This document shows positions 61,883-64,000 of a stretch of DNA of 64,000 nt, one piece after another. The DNA comes from Lichenicola cladoniae (lineage in GTDB: Bacteria; Pseudomonadota; Alphaproteobacteria; Acetobacterales; Acetobacteraceae): NCBI RefSeq assembly GCF_013201075.1, contig NZ_CP053709.1, forward strand, positions 372,001-436,000, written 5' to 3'. The notes under the pieces are model-generated. The model did no database searches, was not told the DNA's origin, and worked only from the letters and a program-made list of their open reading frames with translations. A program made the translations under genes and the position numbers. Position 1 is the first letter of the stretch. Every line of letters starts with the position of its first letter.

Positions 61883-62890
61883 TCAAGTGCTACCAGGCCC
61901 TACGTCGAGCCGCTTTGCTGCCTGGCGCAGCACGGCGATCGCCGCCACGCTTGCCGCGGCCCAGAACACCGCACGATGGCGATCGGTGAACATCTCCCAA
62001 CTTCCGCTCTTGGCTCGATTGTCGAACCGGCCACGCGCTCCGTAGGCGCCGGACACCGGTTCATACAAATTAGCCGGCGCGTCGGGCGCGAGCGGTATGT
62101 CGGTCAGTTGACCGCTATAGCCCGTCTTGGCGAGGTATTTGTCGATTAGGCCGGGTGCGATCCGATTAGCGAGGATCGCCTGCACGGTTGGGTAACCAAC
62201 CCAGACCTGCCGCCGCTTGTGCGTGGCGGCAAAGAAGATTGCTCGGGCCGGCACCTCCGGCTGGTAGATCGGCGCGACGGGCTTGGCCTTCTTGCCCATT
62301 TTGTTCATTGCCCAGTCAAACTGCGGCGTGTTCACCGCCGGAAGATCGACCATGGTCAGATGCACGTCGAGCTTGTCGTGGATGATCTCGGACCTGAGGC
62401 TGTCGGTGAAGCCGCGGATCGCGAACTTGGCGCCGCAGTAGATCGATTGCAGCGGCACCGAGCGGTAGCCAAGGGCTGAGCCGACATTGACGATGGTGCC
62501 GCGATTACGCTGGCGCATCCGTGATAGCGCCGACATCGTGCCATGCACCTGTCCCAGATACGTCACTCGCGTGCCGCGCTCGAACTCCTCAGGTGTCAGC
62601 TTGGCGACAGGGGCGAACACGGTTGCCATCGCCACGTTGACCCAGACGTCGATCGGACCAAGCTCGGCTTCGGTCTGATCTGCCGCCGCCTCGACCGCCT
62701 TGGCATCGGCTACATCGGTAGGGATCGGCAGCGCCCGGACACCGAAGCGGCGCAATTCAGCAGCGGCATGCTCCAGCCGGTCCTTGTCACGCGACAGCAG
62801 TGCCACGTCGTAGCCCTGGCGGGCGAATTCTGTCGCCGTTGCGCGGCCAACGCCGGCTCCGGCTCCGGTGATGACGACAATCTTGCTCAT
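61883..62890 (-). CDS. Short-chain dehydrogenase/reductase (SDR)
   Basis: A 335-residue oxidoreductase. NAD(P)-binding TGAGAGVGRATA at the N-terminus, VNVAMATVFAPV in the NxAG position (the usual Asn-Ala-Gly is altered), catalytic Ser in VNVGSALGYRS, and YCGAKFA as YxxxK. The Rossmann part is about 250 residues; a C-terminal extension ends in a membrane-like helix (AVFWAAASVAAIAVL). Substrate unknown. It lies 81 bases downstream of the GH15 gene on the same strand, so they may be one transcription unit. Confidence 0.88.
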   Translation of the reverse strand: MSKIVVITGAGAGVGRATATEFARQGYDVALLSRDKDRLEHAAAELRRFGVRALPIPTDVADAKAVEAAADQTEAELGPIDVWVNVAMATVFAPVAKLTPEEFERGTRVTYLGQVHGTMSALSRMRQRNRGTIVNVGSALGYRSVPLQSIYCGAKFAIRGFTDSLRSEIIHDKLDVHLTMVDLPAVNTPQFDWAMNKMGKKAKPVAPIYQPEVPARAIFFAATHKRRQVWVGYPTVQAILANRIAPGLIDKYLAKTGYSGQLTDIPLAPDAPANLYEPVSGAYGARGRFDNRAKSGSWEMFTDRHRAVFWAAASVAAIAVLRQAAKRLDVGPGST

Positions 62891-62971
62891 AGTTGAGATC
62901 CTGTCTGTTGATGTTCTTCGCGATCATTTCGCCGTTTGGGTGATTTGCCGAAGTCTGAAGCGCGCGGACGC

Positions 62972-64000
62972 TCAACCTCTTTGGCGCATCGCCACGTCGT
63001 AGTCCGCCACCGCCGACAGCAGGCTGCCGTGCGCCAGTCCAAGCGGGAGGTTGCCCAGCAATAGTCCTGATCCTGTGTCGACTTCTTCGGAAAATAATCC
63101 AAGATCAGTCGCGTAGCCGATGCCTTGCTCGATCAGCACCTGGGCGCGCTCCAGCTCGCCCCGGGCGATCCGGTAGTGCGCCAGCCAAAAGGTGCCGACC
63201 AGGAAGGCGCCCTCGAGACGCTGCGCCCGGCTGTTCTGCAGATGCCGGTTGAACAATCCGCCACCGCTTCCTGCCTGTCGCTCGAGCAGCGCGATGCTGT
63301 TCGCCATCATCGTGTCGCAGGCGGGCACGTAACCCCAAACCGGAAACAGCGCAGCCGAGATATCTACGCTGCGGGAGCCGGGATGAACGACATAGATTCC
63401 ATCACGGCTCAGGCATCTTCGCGACACGAATTGGCGCAGGCCGAGGGCGGCGCGACGATAGCGCGTGGCCTGTTCCGCCGTATCAGTATATGGCGCGATG
63501 CCGTCCAGCGCACAGCTGGCCGAGACGAGGCTCGAGGTATAGTGCCGCAGCGTCGCCTCTTCCCAGATGCCGCTGCCCTTCTGCTGCCAGTTGTCGACCA
63601 GGAAGTCGGCGGTCCTGGACACGACAGTCCAGTGTGGGCGCTCGTCGCGAGCGGCATAAATCTCGCGCGCCGCTAGCACGAACTGCGCGAGTGACCCGAG
63701 CTGCAGCTGGTGTGCCGCCAAATTGCCGGTGATTGCCGGCCGGCTGTCGCGGTAGCCGGCGACGGGCAGCTTCACCTGTTTTGGCACCCGCTCGCCGCCG
63801 GCCGCCGATACCGGATCCAGCGGCGACTGGTAGCCGGTATCCAGCAGGCTGGCGACGAAGCCGAGATACTGTAGTGCCTGCTCATGATCCGGCTCGAGGC
63901 GGACCAGAGCGCGGATCATCATTCCACTGTCGCGCAGCCACGAGAAACGATAATCGTAGTTTCGCTTGCCGCCCATGACCTCTGGCAGCGACGTGGTGAT
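62972..64000 (-). CDS. Glycoside hydrolase family 15 protein, 3' part
   Basis: The frame is open to the window edge; 343 residues are visible. It begins inside the catalytic domain with ITTSLPEVMGGKRNYDYRFS and WLRDSGMMIRALV, a typical GH15 start of the (alpha/alpha)6 barrel. The later acidic region GIWEEATLRHYTSSLV holds a probable catalytic Glu, and VDTGSGLLLGNLPLGLAHGS is near the C-terminus, followed by the stop at 62972. GH15 enzymes split alpha-glucosides, including trehalose and starch-like chains; the exact substrate cannot be told. The N-terminal domain lies outside the window. Confidence 0.85.
   Translation of the reverse strand: MTTSLPEVMGGKRNYDYRFSWLRDSGMMIRALVRLEPDHEQALQYLGFVASLLDTGYQSPLDPVSAAGGERVPKQVKLPVAGYRDSRPAITGNLAAHQLQLGSLAQFVLAAREIYAARDERPHWTVVSRTADFLVDNWQQKGSGIWEEATLRHYTSSLVSASCALDGIAPYTDTAEQATRYRRAALGLRQFVSRRCLSRDGIYVVHPGSRSVDISAALFPVWGYVPACDTMMANSIALLERQAGSGGGLFNRHLQNSRAQRLEGAFLVGTFWLAHYRIARGELERAQVLIEQGIGYATDLGLFSEEVDTGSGLLLGNLPLGLAHGSLLSAVADYDVAMRQRG

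Noticed and set aside
1-64000. tRNA or rRNA genes and an attachment site
   Set aside because: No TPsiC-type GTTCGANTC stem-loop in a tRNA context was found on either strand outside coding sequence, and no rRNA segment was recognised.
1-64000. Prophage
   Set aside because: No capsid, terminase, portal, tail or lysis genes; helicase, nuclease and Toprim genes fit an integrative element or plasmid better.

Overview
The window is GC-rich DNA, most likely from an alphaproteobacterium of the Acetobacteraceae type. This is an inference from base composition, the mix of insertion sequences and the gene families; no rRNA or tRNA gene is visible to confirm it. About a third of the window is insertion-sequence (IS) DNA: IS3, IS110, IS481, IS66, IS21, IS6, IS5, IS1380 and IS630 types. 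Many ordinary genes survive only as fragments between them, so this is an accessory region such as a plasmid, integrative element or genomic island.

Layout. (1) 1-7100, minus strand: an operon with a strong promoter encoding a DUF499 ATPase, a DUF3780 protein, a DUF1156 DNA methyltransferase and the first 42 codons of what looks like a phospholipase-D/helicase protein. This is an anti-phage-type ATPase-methylase-helicase module and the most interesting system here. (2) 7341-12499, minus strand: a tightly packed operon for a Toprim protein, an HD phosphohydrolase, a UvrD-like helicase, a secreted NUC1-type nuclease and a small protein, of the kind carried by integrative elements, with a divergent frameshifted gene to 14124. 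(3) 14234-14865: a VapBC toxin-antitoxin pair with its operator. (4) 15327-25474: an IS graveyard with an IS3/IS110 mosaic, IS481, an IS66 element with a YecA-like passenger and an IS21 remnant. (5) 25892-27232: an MscS channel. (6) 27327-32505: IS66, IS6 and IS3 elements enclosing broken EAL and sigma-factor genes. (7) 32590-34496: a repeat-bearing region, an ScpA-like protein and a protein with two ribbon-helix-helix-like units, which could be partition functions of a replicon.

(8) 34731-42774 and (9) 49406-61019 are two envelope/stress gene blocks that share several families: YihY, DUF1328, PRC-barrel, a paralogous lipoprotein and a cation/Ca exchanger. Each block holds intact members of some families and dead members of others. 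They also carry an MFS transporter, a CaxA antiporter, Pmp3, DUF4396, an AI-2E-type transporter, DUF421 and a NarL/HisKA_3 two-component system. Between them (43209-49310) lie IS5, IS1380 and IS630 elements and gene relics. (10) 61883-64000: a short-chain dehydrogenase and the 3' part of a GH15 glucoamylase-like gene.

The genes probably work as separate modules: defence (1), mobile-element DNA metabolism (2), addiction (3), possible partition (7) and envelope, ion and osmotic stress tolerance (5, 8, 9). The ISs have shuffled and inactivated parts of each. All identifications rest on reading the sequence; no database search was run.
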